Part shown: one piece after another, positions 22,624 to 31,783 of the stretch
Numbering within the stretch: the first letter of the stretch is position 1
How the letters are laid out: each line of letters opens with the position of its first letter
From: Candidatus Thiodiazotropha sp. 'RUGA'
Lineage (GTDB): Bacteria > Pseudomonadota > Gammaproteobacteria > Chromatiales > Chromatiaceae
Assembly (NCBI GenBank): GCA_016842065.1
Contig: JAEPDS010000035.1
Coordinates: 1-35,897, forward strand
DNA: 35,897 nt
Direction of reading: 5' to 3'
Program-made: the position numbers and the translations under genes
The notes under the pieces: generated by a model
Told to the model about the DNA's origin: nothing
Database searches by the model: none
The model's input: the letters and a program-made list of their open reading frames with translations, nothing else

Positions 22624-24001
22624 CTGTCACCTCCCGAAAGTCGGTCTTTTGTGCGTAGATGGAACGGTAGGGAGAGATTTCACCTTTTTCCAAAGTGAGC
22701 ATGAGATTGGCCAGATCAAAAAGGGTCTGACGACTGCCCCGGTAACCGATCCAGGTTTTCTGATAGCCGCCCAGGAAGTCATATTGGGGAAAGCCGGCAC
22801 GCAGCAATGGAATACCCAGGCGCTCAGCACTCTCACTGCCGTGAGAATTGGTAATCAGAATTTCAGCACCATTTTCTCGGGCCAGTTTCTCAAGGTCTTC
22901 CAGATCCCCGATCTTCACCTTCTCGGAAGAGACCTGCTGCAGAGCTGGCGAGTTTACAGGCGCAACGGCGGCCACGGTTTCAGCACCCACCCCTTCCAGC
23001 ATCTGGCTCAATGCAACCAGGTGATCAGGATCCGCTGCCAAAGCAAAGCGAGCCATACCCAGCATGAAATGGCTGTCGAGCATAGCGTCCTGTAGCTGTG
23101 CCCGCTGACGCTCCAGTTTCGCAGGAACCGGCTCTTCAGAGATGCGATGCAAGCTATCAACAAAGCGATCCATCGCCTGCAGGCCCATTAGATGATCAAA
23201 CCGATAGTCAGGCACGCCAGTCAGTTGCTGCAGAGTGTCGGCTGCTTTTTCCAAAGATTTGCCGATAACCAGGGTGGCTTTGGCATCACCCAGGGTTGAC
23301 ATCTCTGACACCTCTGTACCTCCGATGGTCAGTGGGGAAAACTCATCTTCTCCCAAATGACCATCCAGGGAGTCTGACAGATCAGGAATCACCACAGCTC
23401 GTAAGCCAAATGATTCGATGATCTCTTTCAACTCTTCCAGGTCTCCCGGTGTCAATGAAGCGTTCACCAGAACATTGACTTGCCTATGGCGCCGACCAGG
23501 TGTGGTGTTGGCTTCTTTTGCTGCAGGTACGGTGGTTTTGATAATCGCATCCACTGCTTTGGCAAAGCCACTCTCCAGGCAACCGGCATAGTCTGGCGTG
23601 GAAACCGGCACGACCGGGATAGTATCGAACTGGGGGTACTTGTCTCGAAACATCTTCAGCGCCATGCGGACATCACTTCCCTGGGTCTCGGACAATCCGG
23701 TGGTGGGTACCCCGAGTAACATTGGCTGATTCTTTTCCGCAATTGTCTTCAGTCCTTCGACCACACTCTCTTCAGAACCCATCACCGTTGTCACCTGATC
23801 CATGGCGGTGGTTTGCAGTGGAATGGGTTCGCGGAAATGCCTAACAAAAAACACTTTGCCAAAAGCAGTACAGCCTTGAGAACCATGCAGCATGGGTATG
23901 GCACGTCGAAAACCGAGGAAAGCCAAAGCAGCGCCGATGGTTTGACTTGCTTTCAGGGGGCTTACAGAGAGCGCCTTCTTACGTTTGATGATTTCAGTCA
24001 T
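22580..24001 (-). CDS. nifN: NifN, FeMo-cofactor assembly scaffold subunit
   Basis: NifN pairs with NifE as an alpha2beta2 complex similar to NifDK, on which the FeMo-cofactor precursor is matured. The 473-residue protein has the cluster ligand Cys44 in HGSQGCTAF and otherwise resembles NifK with fewer Cys. Its ATG overlaps the nifE stop (ATGA), and AGGAGG lies 7 bases upstream. Length is typical. Confidence 0.96.
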   Translation of the reverse strand: MTEIIKRKKALSVSPLKASQTIGAALAFLGFRRAIPMLHGSQGCTAFGKVFFVRHFREPIPLQTTAMDQVTTVMGSEESVVEGLKTIAEKNQPMLLGVPTTGLSETQGSDVRMALKMFRDKYPQFDTIPVVPVSTPDYAGCLESGFAKAVDAIIKTTVPAAKEANTTPGRRHRQVNVLVNASLTPGDLEELKEIIESFGLRAVVIPDLSDSLDGHLGEDEFSPLTIGGTEVSEMSTLGDAKATLVIGKSLEKAADTLQQLTGVPDYRFDHLMGLQAMDRFVDSLHRISEEPVPAKLERQRAQLQDAMLDSHFMLGMARFALAADPDHLVALSQMLEGVGAETVAAVAPVNSPALQQVSSEKVKIGDLEDLEKLARENGAEILITNSHGSESAERLGIPLLRAGFPQYDFLGGYQKTWIGYRGSRQTLFDLANLMLTLEKGEISPYRSIYAQKTDFREVTDEHSSTATTRGLHH

Positions 24002-25419
24002 GCCACTACCTCCTGGTCTGTGGTGGATTCAGCCGCGGAGGCTCCCACTGTCCAGGGCGCGGGAGTACGGACTTGAGGCCAGACAGGGCTCTCGATGGTC
24101 AACACCAGTTGACGGGCCAGTTCCACCATACCCTGATAACCGGCATAACCGAATTCACGTTCCTGGTTGATATCAAGAAAGGGGATGCGTGCCTTGAGTG
24201 CGGTATACATGTTGCGGCCCCCCGCAATCAACACATCCACATTTTTCTCATGAACGATATTGATCAAAGCCCTTGGATTGCCCTCTTCAAGCATCACGGC
24301 ATCCTCACCCATCAACTCCTTGATTCTGGCTTTATCCTCTTCTGTGGATTTCTTGGTACCAGTCGCCACCACTTGCATGCCTAAGTCCTGCAAGGCAGCG
24401 ATTACAGACCAGGATTTAACCCCACCGGTATAGAGGAGCACTTTTCGCCCACGTAATTTTTCCCGCCATGGCTCAAGCAATTGATCTATTCTTGCCTCTT
24501 CCCGAGTAATCAGTGCCTCTGTTCTTTGGCTTAAGTCTTCATCGTCAATCACCCGAGCAAAATCGCGCAGTGCTTGCGAGACATCTCTGACTCCATAAAA
24601 GCTGCCCTCGAACCAGGGTGTACCAAAGGCTTCCTGAAGCTTACGCGCGACGTTGATCATCGCCTTCGAACAGACCATCATATTGACGGAGGAGCGATGC
24701 ATCGTCTGAACTTCGTGGAATCGTGCATCACCTGAGAGGGTGCAGAGTACCCGCAGACCCAACTCATCCAGCAGTGGTAAAACATGCCAGAGCTCACCGG
24801 CAATGTTATATTCGCCAATCAATGAGATATCATGGACCTTGATACCTTCCCTGACAGCCACTTCAGGCAGTGGATCCGGTTCTCTGCTTCCACACACATG
24901 TTTGACCATGGATTCGCCTGCAATGCGATTTCCCAGGTTCTTGGTGCCGTAAAAGCCTGCAGCATCGACCGGAACCACAGGTGTACCCCATTTCGCTTCT
25001 GCTGCTCTGCATACAGCCTCAACATCGTCACCAATCAGCGCAGGCACACAAGTGTTGTAGACAAAAACAGCCGACGGTTGGTAATTGTCAACCGCCTGTT
25101 TGATGGCATGAAACAGGCGCTTCTCGCCACGCCCCATAATCACATCCTGCTCAGTGAGGTCGGTGGTCATGCCGATACGAAACAGCCTGGATCCGCTCGA
25201 CCTGGTGCCCCGGTTATCCCAGGAGCTTCCGGCACAAGCGATAGAACCATGAACGATATGGGCCACGTCAGCGATCGGTAACAATGCGATCTGGGCGCCA
25301 TCAAAGGCACATCCACCTGCAGTGGCCCCAGGTTTAGGTTTTGCACAACCCGATTTTGATTTCTTGTTGTGCGCACAGGCAGGTTCGTCGAGCAGAGCGG
25401 CAATGTCTTTCTGTTTCAT
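23998..25419 (-). CDS. nifE: NifE, FeMo-cofactor assembly scaffold subunit
   Basis: NifE is the NifD-like half of the NifEN scaffold. The 473-residue protein retains Cys37, Cys62 and Cys124 for the [4Fe-4S] cluster, plus Cys250, the position of the cofactor-binding Cys of NifD. The numbering agrees with the Azotobacter protein. A Cys/Lys-rich segment lies before Cys37. It is the first gene of a long operon (nifENX-rseC-DUF269-DUF683-fdxB-ferredoxin-TPR-two unknowns) driven by a sigma-54 promoter 41 bases upstream. Confidence 0.97.
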   Translation of the reverse strand: MKQKDIAALLDEPACAHNKKSKSGCAKPKPGATAGGCAFDGAQIALLPIADVAHIVHGSIACAGSSWDNRGTRSSGSRLFRIGMTTDLTEQDVIMGRGEKRLFHAIKQAVDNYQPSAVFVYNTCVPALIGDDVEAVCRAAEAKWGTPVVPVDAAGFYGTKNLGNRIAGESMVKHVCGSREPDPLPEVAVREGIKVHDISLIGEYNIAGELWHVLPLLDELGLRVLCTLSGDARFHEVQTMHRSSVNMMVCSKAMINVARKLQEAFGTPWFEGSFYGVRDVSQALRDFARVIDDEDLSQRTEALITREEARIDQLLEPWREKLRGRKVLLYTGGVKSWSVIAALQDLGMQVVATGTKKSTEEDKARIKELMGEDAVMLEEGNPRALINIVHEKNVDVLIAGGRNMYTALKARIPFLDINQEREFGYAGYQGMVELARQLVLTIESPVWPQVRTPAPWTVGASAAESTTDQEVVA

Positions 25420-25459
25420 GTGATGGCCAGGACCCCATTAGGATTGATAAATACTCATA

Positions 25460-25475
25460 TGCAATCCATATGCCA
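25460..25475 (-). promoter_or_regulatory. sigma-54 promoter of nifE operon
   Basis: On the minus strand it reads TGGCAT-ATGGA-TTGCA, with the invariant GG and GC at correct spacing and one change from TGGCAC. It lies 41 bases upstream of the nifE ATG. Confidence 0.87.
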
Positions 25476-25520
25476 TTACACATCTTATTGTTTTTACATT
25501 AATTTATTATGGGAGAGTTT

Positions 25521-25536
25521 TGTAGTGAACCTTACA
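25521..25536. promoter_or_regulatory. NifA upstream activator site for nifE
   Basis: TGT-AGTGAACCTT-ACA fits TGT-N10-ACA. It lies only about 46-61 bases upstream of the -24 box, closer than in the other three nif promoters of the window. Confidence 0.72.
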
Positions 25537-25561
25537 ATTTGTTCTGTTTGTAGGGTCTTGT

Positions 25562-25580
25562 TGATCGATCGGATCGATCA
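25562..25580. repeat. 19-bp palindrome rich in GATC, between nifE and the next gene
   Basis: TGATCGATC (25562-25570) and GATCGATCA (25572-25580) form perfect arms around a single G, with four GATC sites. It lies 26 bases beyond the nifE NifA site. The rest of the 304-base gap (25420-25723) holds the nifE promoter and no gene. A nine-codon plus-strand frame with a GAGGA site at 25597-25626 is not convincing. Confidence 0.45.
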
Positions 25581-25723
25581 CCATCGAGGAATAAAAATGC
25601 ACCTGGTCGAGATGGAGATCTCATGATTTTAGGATTGATCAGCATTCAATTGGATAGTGAATAGCTTCTGCTGAATTCCATTTTCTTACATGGATTGACC
25701 CACCCTGGAAGAGGCGAAATGAA

Positions 25724-26671
25724 TCATACCGCATATGGGTTCGACTCCCACGATCGAAGTACTTTCAGATCCCGTGCTGGCAGATAATCGAAGGCTCCCA
25801 TCTGATCCTTCAACACCTCTTCAGCCAGTTTGTAATTATCTGATTTACTACTGAGCAGGTTAAAAAACCAGGCGAACGGGTAGCCAACCTGACGATCAAA
25901 TCCATGGATGGCATTCGCCAGCTCAGAACCATGAGGGGTATCGCCAAGACTTGTCACCTTCAACTCTCCTGAGAAGGTGCTGTAGGGTTTGGCACTCAGT
26001 TGATGCTCACCGTCCCTGTCCTGATACTCCCTGAGCGCCAATATCCAGTGATTGCAGAACTGACTCTGAACGCCGGCACTGCTTTCGTACCAGTCATTAA
26101 AAAATCGTGAGAGTGACTGCATGGATCGGTTTCTTCCTGAGGATTCTTTCAGCAAACTCTCAATGGGTGTTATGCGTCGAAACTGAAGATATGCTGACCC
26201 TATGGGTTCTGGCTCCAGACGAGGATAGTCGAGAGGATCAAGGAACTCCTCAAGACTTTCCGGAAACCAATCCCCATCGACCAACGGTCTATCCAGCACT
26301 TCCTGAAGTTCTTCGATTTCCAGTTGAATGAACTGCTCAGGTCCTTCTCCGCAAGGCGCGGTAAAATAGTGGGTCTTGCCGGCCAAGCGAGTTGCAAAGT
26401 AGCCACAATCGATATAGTCGGCAATCAGGTTGTCCACATCGCCGCCTGAACTCTCTTCTGCCCATTGGGCAATATTCTGACTGATAGGTTTGTAATCTCC
26501 ATCAACAACACCGCCAAGACGATACCAATTTCCTCGCGTAACAACGTGGGTAAATTGAAGTTCCGGCATCAGAAGGTTGATCTTTTCGGTCAGCTGCTCA
26601 AATCCAGAACTGAAATCGAAAGAGAGACAAAGGGATGCAATTGATTCTGGTTTTGCAATCGGTGCGTTCAT
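25724..26671 (-). CDS. conserved hypothetical protein, end of the nifHDK operon
   Basis: This unrecognised protein of 315 residues starts MNAPIAKPESIASLCLSFDF. The ATG overlaps the stop of the TrpD2-like gene as ATGA and has GAGG 7 bases upstream, so it is preferred over a longer frame to 26716. It has many Trp, Tyr and acidic residues, an FATRLAGKTHYFTAP segment, and a W-rich C-terminal end, with no membrane or signal segment. It is the last gene of the run that begins at nifH. The role is unknown. Translational coupling with the TrpD2-like gene suggests they act together. Confidence 0.75.
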   Translation of the reverse strand: MNAPIAKPESIASLCLSFDFSSGFEQLTEKINLLMPELQFTHVVTRGNWYRLGGVVDGDYKPISQNIAQWAEESSGGDVDNLIADYIDCGYFATRLAGKTHYFTAPCGEGPEQFIQLEIEELQEVLDRPLVDGDWFPESLEEFLDPLDYPRLEPEPIGSAYLQFRRITPIESLLKESSGRNRSMQSLSRFFNDWYESSAGVQSQFCNHWILALREYQDRDGEHQLSAKPYSTFSGELKVTSLGDTPHGSELANAIHGFDRQVGYPFAWFFNLLSSKSDNYKLAEEVLKDQMGAFDYLPARDLKVLRSWESNPYAV

Positions 26672-27669
26672 GATGCAGCCTCTAACACCGGATCTGCCTG
26701 GTGCCTGTTTTGCCACCAGGATTCGGCTGTCCGATGGGCCTCAACCGGTTCTTCTGAAAGCCCCAAAGCACGTATTACCAATGCCAGTGTTCCCGTTACA
26801 GCCAGTCTGCCATAGGGATCATCGACTTCTCCGTCCCAGACTGATCTGTAGTGGTTTAAATTTAGACGTTGCGGTTTGGTCTGTAACCCTGGTTTACTCA
26901 TATTTGGCCAGCTTTCCAGCCAGGTTTCACCATCGGAGAGACCATTCAGCTCGGCTGCTCGATCGGGGATACGTTCGAACTCACCACCCTCCCCTTTACA
27001 GATCAGAGCACGCTTCAGGTTGAGTAACTGCGCCGCCTGCTGATGTATGGCTGCAAAATTCGGATGAAAAACCCCCATTAGGCTGAGTGGTGCCGAGAGT
27101 GGGTTCAACATTCTGACCACAGTATGTAGCGGTGGACGCAGCCCGAACAGTTCACGTGTTGCGATCAATTGTGAAGCAAGTGGGGATAACTTACTGATGG
27201 GAATATAGGCAAATCCGCTTTCAGACAGTTGCATTTCAGCATCTCTCATCGAATCTGCTGCACTCATATCGAGTGCATCCAGCGCTTCAGGTATATATAC
27301 CCGCTCATCACTACGACTCATTCCATGCATCAGTACCGGATAACCTCGGCGTGCCAATATCAACGCTGCCAAGAGAAACCAGGGCAATTGGCGCTTTTTA
27401 CCGGCATATGCTGCCCAATCAATTGCAGGTGCTTGTGTCTGATGATTTATCGGCAAGCTCTCTTTCAAGGCCTGAACAAAGCCTGCCACCTCTTCGGCTG
27501 TCTCTTCCTTGACACGCATCAACATCATAAATGCACCGATCTGTTCAGGTTCGACATCATAACAGGTGATCATATTCATGGCCTCATAGGCCTCTGATCT
27601 GGTGAGTGGGCGCATACCATTTTTACCCTTTCCCAGTATCTGAATATATTTTGCAAATGGATGCATCAT
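26668..27669 (-). CDS. TrpD2-like (YbiB-type) glycosyltransferase-family protein
   Basis: This 333-residue protein has the fold signature of the anthranilate phosphoribosyltransferase-like family. A helical N-terminal domain with LTRSEAYEAM and EQIGAFMMLMRVKEETAEEVAGF is followed by a nucleoside-phosphorylase-like core. The PRPP-binding GTGGD motif of true TrpD is absent, so tryptophan synthesis is unlikely. E. coli YbiB of this family binds DNA. The start codon lies directly after the lrv stop (TAGATG), so it is coupled to lrv. Its reason for being in a nif operon is unknown. Confidence 0.78.
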   Translation of the reverse strand: MMHPFAKYIQILGKGKNGMRPLTRSEAYEAMNMITCYDVEPEQIGAFMMLMRVKEETAEEVAGFVQALKESLPINHQTQAPAIDWAAYAGKKRQLPWFLLAALILARRGYPVLMHGMSRSDERVYIPEALDALDMSAADSMRDAEMQLSESGFAYIPISKLSPLASQLIATRELFGLRPPLHTVVRMLNPLSAPLSLMGVFHPNFAAIHQQAAQLLNLKRALICKGEGGEFERIPDRAAELNGLSDGETWLESWPNMSKPGLQTKPQRLNLNHYRSVWDGEVDDPYGRLAVTGTLALVIRALGLSEEPVEAHRTAESWWQNRHQADPVLEAAS

Positions 27670-28410
27670 CTATTCCTGCTGTTTTGAAATTCTTGTTTGT
27701 GCAACAAGCCTTACATCATCGTCTTCATCTTCAAGCATCTGCGGTAACAGTTCGCGTGGTGCCCGTTGGCAAGCAATCAAACGTACTCGCCAGTCTGAAT
27801 CGAGAAGTAGCGTTGCAAGGGCTTCTGCTTCAATACGTTCAGCCACGACCAAACGTACTTCTGCTGCCGCATCATTGATCATCAGTCCAATACTCTCCAG
27901 TGGCAGACGCATAGCCACTGTTTTGCGTACATCCCGGTCACTATCGAGAATCATTCGAAACAGTCTGCCGGGAATCAGACGCTTGGCGACTGTATGCCGA
28001 ACCATGTAGTCCTCATCCATGACCATCTTTTCCAGCAGTTCCAACGGCAGTCTGTCAGCAACTGTTATCCTTACTTCCCGATCTGGATCACCGATCAACG
28101 GCTCCAACTGATCGATTGGAATTCTATAGGCAAGGACTCTGCGTACCACCTCATCAGGGTCATCAAGCATTTGCAGCAGGCGCTGTTGGGATAGATATCG
28201 GGCAGCAATCGCCCTCCTTTCCCAGAACTCATCACCCGCATAGACTTCAGCGAGGTCTGGATTGAGTTGAAAGAAGCGGGCAATCTGCCTGCCGCTCATT
28301 GCACGTACACAAATATCACCGGGATTACAGCGACCTGATTTCAACCTGTCTTCTTTATGCGGACAGGTACTGCAATCAGCCGTAGGAACATCAACCTTGT
28401 TCTGTGTCAT
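27670..28410 (-). CDS. lrv: LRV protein: [4Fe-4S] domain plus leucine-rich variant repeats
   Basis: This protein of about 246 residues corresponds to the Azotobacter LRV protein found in the nif region. The N-terminal domain has a C-x2-C-x11-C-x5-C set at residues 13, 16, 28 and 34, which binds a [4Fe-4S] cluster. It is followed by about seven 24-residue LRV repeats with alternating helices (LLQMLDDPDEVVRRVLAYRI, LEPLIGDPDREVRITVADRL and so on). It is thought to bind a protein or nucleic-acid partner, and the function is unproven. The start is uncertain. The ATG at 28410 is used, but a GTG at 28425 overlaps the preceding stop as GTGA and is a fair alternative. Confidence 0.87.
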   Translation of the reverse strand: MTQNKVDVPTADCSTCPHKEDRLKSGRCNPGDICVRAMSGRQIARFFQLNPDLAEVYAGDEFWERRAIAARYLSQQRLLQMLDDPDEVVRRVLAYRIPIDQLEPLIGDPDREVRITVADRLPLELLEKMVMDEDYMVRHTVAKRLIPGRLFRMILDSDRDVRKTVAMRLPLESIGLMINDAAAEVRLVVAERIEAEALATLLLDSDWRVRLIACQRAPRELLPQMLEDEDDDVRLVAQTRISKQQE

Positions 28411-28421
28411 TAACTCTGTTG

Positions 28422-28688
28422 TCACGCGGCTTCGATCTCTGCGACCACAACACCGGTTGCGATCTCCATATCCTGGGTAAAACTGAGACAATGGTTTCTG
28501 CTATCAATCAAGTAGAGATTGAATGTTTCAGATTCATGCAGCGGTGAAGCAGCAATCACATCGTCATCCATACAATAGGTAAAATGGATATCTGGAAACT
28601 TCTGTCTGAGTTCATTGACTGACGATTCATCGATCATTTGCTGTTTCAATAAACCACCGATGTCATTAAGTTGAGCTTGACTGATCAT
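28422..28688 (-). CDS. small nif-associated protein between nifY and lrv
   Basis: This 88-residue protein has its ATG overlapping the nifY stop (ATGA). The position equals the small orf between nifY and lrv of Azotobacter. The sequence is helical at first (MISQAQLNDIGGLLKQQM), then beta-rich with HFTYCMDDDVIAASPLHE and FNLYLIDSRNHC. It may belong to DUF6129, a nif-linked family, but I am not sure. No catalytic motif was seen. Confidence 0.75.
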   Translation of the reverse strand: MISQAQLNDIGGLLKQQMIDESSVNELRQKFPDIHFTYCMDDDVIAASPLHESETFNLYLIDSRNHCLSFTQDMEIATGVVVAEIEAA

Positions 28689-29389
28689 GCTTCGAGCTCC
28701 TGCTCAAATCTGATTCGTTGCTCCGCATCCTGACCCATGACTTTGGCCAACCAGGGGGATGCATCATCACCGATAACAGATTGCAGGGAGGCTATCTCAT
28801 CACTGATCGTGCCGGCCTGAGGCTTTTTGATCGGATGAATGTTGGCTCTTACTACCTTCGCCGCAGCAGGCCCTCCTACCGACCCGACAAACAACAACTG
28901 ACAGTCATCAATAAGACTGACCCGATAGGCATTTTTATCATCCACATCAGGGTTGTTTTCAACCGTTCTGATATCGACCAACCTACTGCTCTCAGCTGAG
29001 ATCTGATAGATCAAAAAGCGACGGCAGGAACCGAAATGTCCATCCAGCATCTCGCCCTTGTTGGAGGCAAAAGCAACCCGGATACTGTTGGGCATCTCCC
29101 CTTCCTGATAATCCTCAATCTCTGGGAGCGGTTCACTCACCAGATCATGTTCACCCTTCAGGTAGGAGAGTGCTTCCTTGACTGCTTCTGTATCACAATC
29201 GGAAAACTCCCCATCAGCCGCCGATTTGAGGTCCTTTACTTTCAATGAAGATAGCTTTTTACCGGTTGGCGGCAGCCCAATGGCATCGGCGAGAACACGG
29301 AGTAGACGGGCTGGTTCAGTATCCGGCAACGCTCTGGCTGCCAATCCGATACGAAGTGCAATTTCCTCAGAAATCGGGGAAGCGCTCAT
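28685..29389 (-). CDS. nifY: NifY/NafY-type FeMo-cofactor-binding protein
   Basis: This 234-residue protein has two domains. A helical N-terminal region (about 1-90) has the form that binds apo-NifDK in NafY. A C-terminal NifX-like domain contains IRVAFASN and DGHFGSCRRF with His118, the type of residue that binds FeMo-cofactor in NafY. It delivers cofactor to, or stabilises, the apo-MoFe protein. It lies downstream of nifT and the ferredoxin in the nifH operon. NifY is chosen over NafY by gene position. Confidence 0.87.
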   Translation of the reverse strand: MSASPISEEIALRIGLAARALPDTEPARLLRVLADAIGLPPTGKKLSSLKVKDLKSAADGEFSDCDTEAVKEALSYLKGEHDLVSEPLPEIEDYQEGEMPNSIRVAFASNKGEMLDGHFGSCRRFLIYQISAESSRLVDIRTVENNPDVDDKNAYRVSLIDDCQLLFVGSVGGPAAAKVVRANIHPIKKPQAGTISDEIASLQSVIGDDASPWLAKVMGQDAEQRIRFEQELEA

Positions 29390-29543
29390 AGTTCACTCCT
29401 AAATATCTCACAGATAATAAATCCGTCTCATGGTTATAGACTTACTGATTGACGCTAATAGGCGCAACTCACAACCCAGATATTGTTTCAATTCATCGAA
29501 AGTGCGAGTTACGCATACTAGCGGCGATGCAATTTATTCCAAG

Positions 29544-29738
29544 TTACACGGGGATGATGCAGTCATCTTCCATGCAGACATCGAGACATTGAGGAACATC
29601 GTGATCCTCCTCGCACTCAGTACAGGTCTCAACTTCGATCTTATAGACCCCTTTGAAAGGAACGATCGACTGAGTCGGACAGACGGGTTCACAATCGCCA
29701 CAGGCGGTACAGATATCTCTAACAATTTGAAGAGCCAT
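29544..29738 (-). CDS. 2[4Fe-4S] ferredoxin (FdxN type)
   Basis: This 64-residue ferredoxin has a first cluster motif Cys10-x2-Cys13-x2-Cys16-x3-Cys20. A second longer one has Cys39-x2-Cys42-x8-Cys51-x3-Cys55, plus an extra Cys60. The wider spacing in the second motif is typical of FdxN and related nif ferredoxins. It sits between nifT and nifY. It likely donates electrons to NifH or NifB. GGAG precedes the ATG. Confidence 0.9.
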   Translation of the reverse strand: MALQIVRDICTACGDCEPVCPTQSIVPFKGVYKIEVETCTECEEDHDVPQCLDVCMEDDCIIPV

Positions 29739-29758
29739 GATAATTCTCCTGATTACAG

Positions 29759-29974
29759 CTAGTTGGCGCGTTTAAATCGAAGGGTTGTAGGAAACGATGG
29801 CGGAGGACTGATGGGGTCGATGTAGTATCTTGAACCGTCAGTCAGCTCGACCTCTCCACCCCACTCGGTTTCACTATCCTTTTCAACCTTAGCGATTTCA
29901 TCTTCCTGATCCTTTTTCGCTATGTAGAAAAGTAGAGCGCCATTGTCTTTCACACGTATCATTACATTTGGCAC
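29759..29974 (-). CDS. nifT: NifT/FixU
   Basis: This 71-residue protein has the family start MPNVMIR, beginning at GTG (29974) with GAGG 8 bases upstream. The C-terminus GSRYYIDPISPPPSFPTTL is also typical. NifT accompanies nifHDK in most diazotrophs, and its function is unknown and usually dispensable. It lies 126 bases after nifK, beyond a stem-loop. Confidence 0.92.
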   Translation of the reverse strand: MPNVMIRVKDNGALLFYIAKKDQEDEIAKVEKDSETEWGGEVELTDGSRYYIDPISPPPSFPTTLRFKRAN

Positions 29975-30031
29975 GATGGTTACCTCACTTCATTCATTGA
30001 TCCGAGTATTCGATCATCAGTTTAGAGCCTG

Positions 30032-30054
30032 GCGGCGGGTTGGATACCCGCCGC
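30032..30054 (-). terminator. stem-loop between nifK and nifT
   Basis: A perfect 9-bp G/C-rich stem (GCGGCGGGT/ACCCGCCGC, 30032-30040 with 30046-30054) has a 5-base loop, 46 bases past the nifK stop. There is no T-run. It probably stabilises or partly ends the nifHDK message and lowers expression of nifT and later genes. Confidence 0.6.
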
Positions 30055-30100
30055 TGTCGGCTCAGAAGGTGACAATCAATACTCGTTCTACCATGGGGTA

Positions 30101-31672
30101 TTAACGTACCAGATCGTAGTTGTAGTCCGTGGTACCCATACCGCGAGTCTCTTCATCAAGACGCTCAAGTACTGCATTGACCAAAGTCTTCAACATGTAC
30201 ATGGCACCCTCATAACCCAGGGTGGTGTCACGATGCATGTGGTGACGATCGAAGATTGGGAAACCGATACGGATCAGCGGTACTTCGTGCTCTTTACCTT
30301 TGTGCAGAGTATCGCGCTGAATGAACTTGCCATATGAGTTACCGATCATGAAGTCAGGCTTGTTGGTAAACATCAATGAGCGGAAATGCCACAGATCCTT
30401 ACTGATGTGAACTTCACTGTTCTGACCATAAGGAGACTCTGCAAGGATCTTCTCCATTGCCTTTTTCCAACGCTTGTTGGCATGGTTGCACAATACATGA
30501 ATCGGCTCGGCACCCAGTTCCAGAAGGAACTTGGTCATACCCATGACAAAGTCAGCATCACCATACAGACCGAACTTCTTGCCGTGCAACCAGGCGTGGC
30601 TATCGGTCATCATATCAACCAGAATACCGCGCTCACGGGTCAGAGACTCAGAGATCGGCTTACCGGTCAACTCGGAGACTTTCATCAGGAAGGCGTCAGT
30701 GGCTTCCAGCCCCATAGGAATGGTGATGTCAGATGCCGGCTGTTTCCAGGTGTTTTTGGTAAATTTACGACTCTTCACCGACTGCCAAGGCTGCAGATAG
30801 AGGGTATCTATCGCATTTGGTGCGCCCTTGATCTCGTCAATTGAGGTGCCACCATCATACATCCGGTACTCACCATCCGCGGGAGTATCGAGTACTTCTG
30901 TGGGATCACACAGCAGGCTGTAATCCACATCCATCTCTTCCATCATCCGCTTCATGACACGGTAGTTACCGAGATAGGTCTCGAAACCAGGAACGATGTT
31001 GATCTTACCGTTGCTACCTACCTCTTTGTCTTCCATGTAGTTGAGGGTGAAGTAACGCTGGATACCTTCGAACATGTTGTCCCAACCGGTGGTGTGGGAA
31101 CCGACAAAGCTCGGAGTATGGGCAAATGGTGTGGGGAACTCCTGTTCGATATGGCCTTCCTTCTTGGCATTACCGATGAAGGCGTTCAGATCGTCACCGA
31201 TAACCTCGGCCATACAGGTGGTGGAGACAGCAATCATCTCCGGCTTGTAGAGGGCTTTGGCATTTTCCAGACCGGCGAACATGTTCTTCTGTCCACCGAA
31301 TACCGCCGCATCTTCAGTCATTGAGTCAGAAACACAGGCTACTGGCTCTTTGAAATGACGATTGAAGTAGGTACGGAAGTATGCAACGCAACCCTGAGAA
31401 CCGTGAACATAGGGCAAGGTCTTTTCAAAACCGAGGGCACACAATACGGCACCCAATGGCTGGCAGGCTTTTGCCGGATTTACAGTCAGGGCTTCACGGT
31501 TGAAGTTCAGCTCTTTGTACTCTTCTGTGGTTGTCCACTGGAATACCTGCTGAATTTTTTCATTAGGGTGTTTCTCTTCGAAGTTCTCCTGCTTGTTTTT
31601 CAGAGTCTCGATGTATTCGTCAGTACGAAATAACGGATAACTGGGTTTAATGTCATCGACTACTTGGCTCAT
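30101..31672 (-). CDS. nifK: NifK, nitrogenase MoFe protein beta subunit
   Basis: This is the beta subunit of Mo-nitrogenase. The 523-residue protein has the P-cluster ligands Cys70, Cys95 and Cys153, identical in number to Azotobacter vinelandii NifK. Landmarks are NPAKACQPLGAV, HGSQGCVAYF and STTCMAEVIGDD. It lies 111 bases after nifD and has GGAG before the ATG. Confidence 0.98.
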   Translation of the reverse strand: MSQVVDDIKPSYPLFRTDEYIETLKNKQENFEEKHPNEKIQQVFQWTTTEEYKELNFNREALTVNPAKACQPLGAVLCALGFEKTLPYVHGSQGCVAYFRTYFNRHFKEPVACVSDSMTEDAAVFGGQKNMFAGLENAKALYKPEMIAVSTTCMAEVIGDDLNAFIGNAKKEGHIEQEFPTPFAHTPSFVGSHTTGWDNMFEGIQRYFTLNYMEDKEVGSNGKINIVPGFETYLGNYRVMKRMMEEMDVDYSLLCDPTEVLDTPADGEYRMYDGGTSIDEIKGAPNAIDTLYLQPWQSVKSRKFTKNTWKQPASDITIPMGLEATDAFLMKVSELTGKPISESLTRERGILVDMMTDSHAWLHGKKFGLYGDADFVMGMTKFLLELGAEPIHVLCNHANKRWKKAMEKILAESPYGQNSEVHISKDLWHFRSLMFTNKPDFMIGNSYGKFIQRDTLHKGKEHEVPLIRIGFPIFDRHHMHRDTTLGYEGAMYMLKTLVNAVLERLDEETRGMGTTDYNYDLVR

Positions 31673-31690
31673 GATATTTCTCCTACCGCG

Positions 31691-31704
31691 CCACTAATCT
31701 GTGG
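31691..31704 (-). repeat. short repeat upstream of nifK (copy 2)
   Basis: CCACTAATCTGTGG, 19 bases before the nifK ATG, differs by one base from a copy the same distance before nifD (33287-33300). On the mRNA it forms a 4-bp stem with a 6-base loop just before the ribosome site. Confidence 0.65.
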
Positions 31705-31741
31705 ACAGACGGTTGGTTAAGTTTGAATCTGGTTGTTCGCA

Positions 31742-31774
31742 CCCGGCAGTTGCTTTCATCAAACAACCACCGGG
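31742..31774 (-). terminator. stem-loop after nifD
   Basis: CCCGG/CCGGG and inner GTTG/CAAC arms with a 2x2 internal loop form a hairpin starting 9 bases past the nifD stop. Without a T-run it probably stabilises the nifHD 3' end rather than ending transcription. Confidence 0.5.
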
Positions 31775-31783
31775 AGCTTTCCT

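Noticed and set aside
25597-25626. Nine-codon plus-strand frame with GAGGA upstream (leader peptide?)
   Set aside because: No gene or attenuator follows on that strand, so a leader role cannot be supported.
26672-26716. Longer start for the 315-residue gene
   Set aside because: It would overlap the preceding gene by 49 bases. The coupled ATG at 26671 has a ribosome site.
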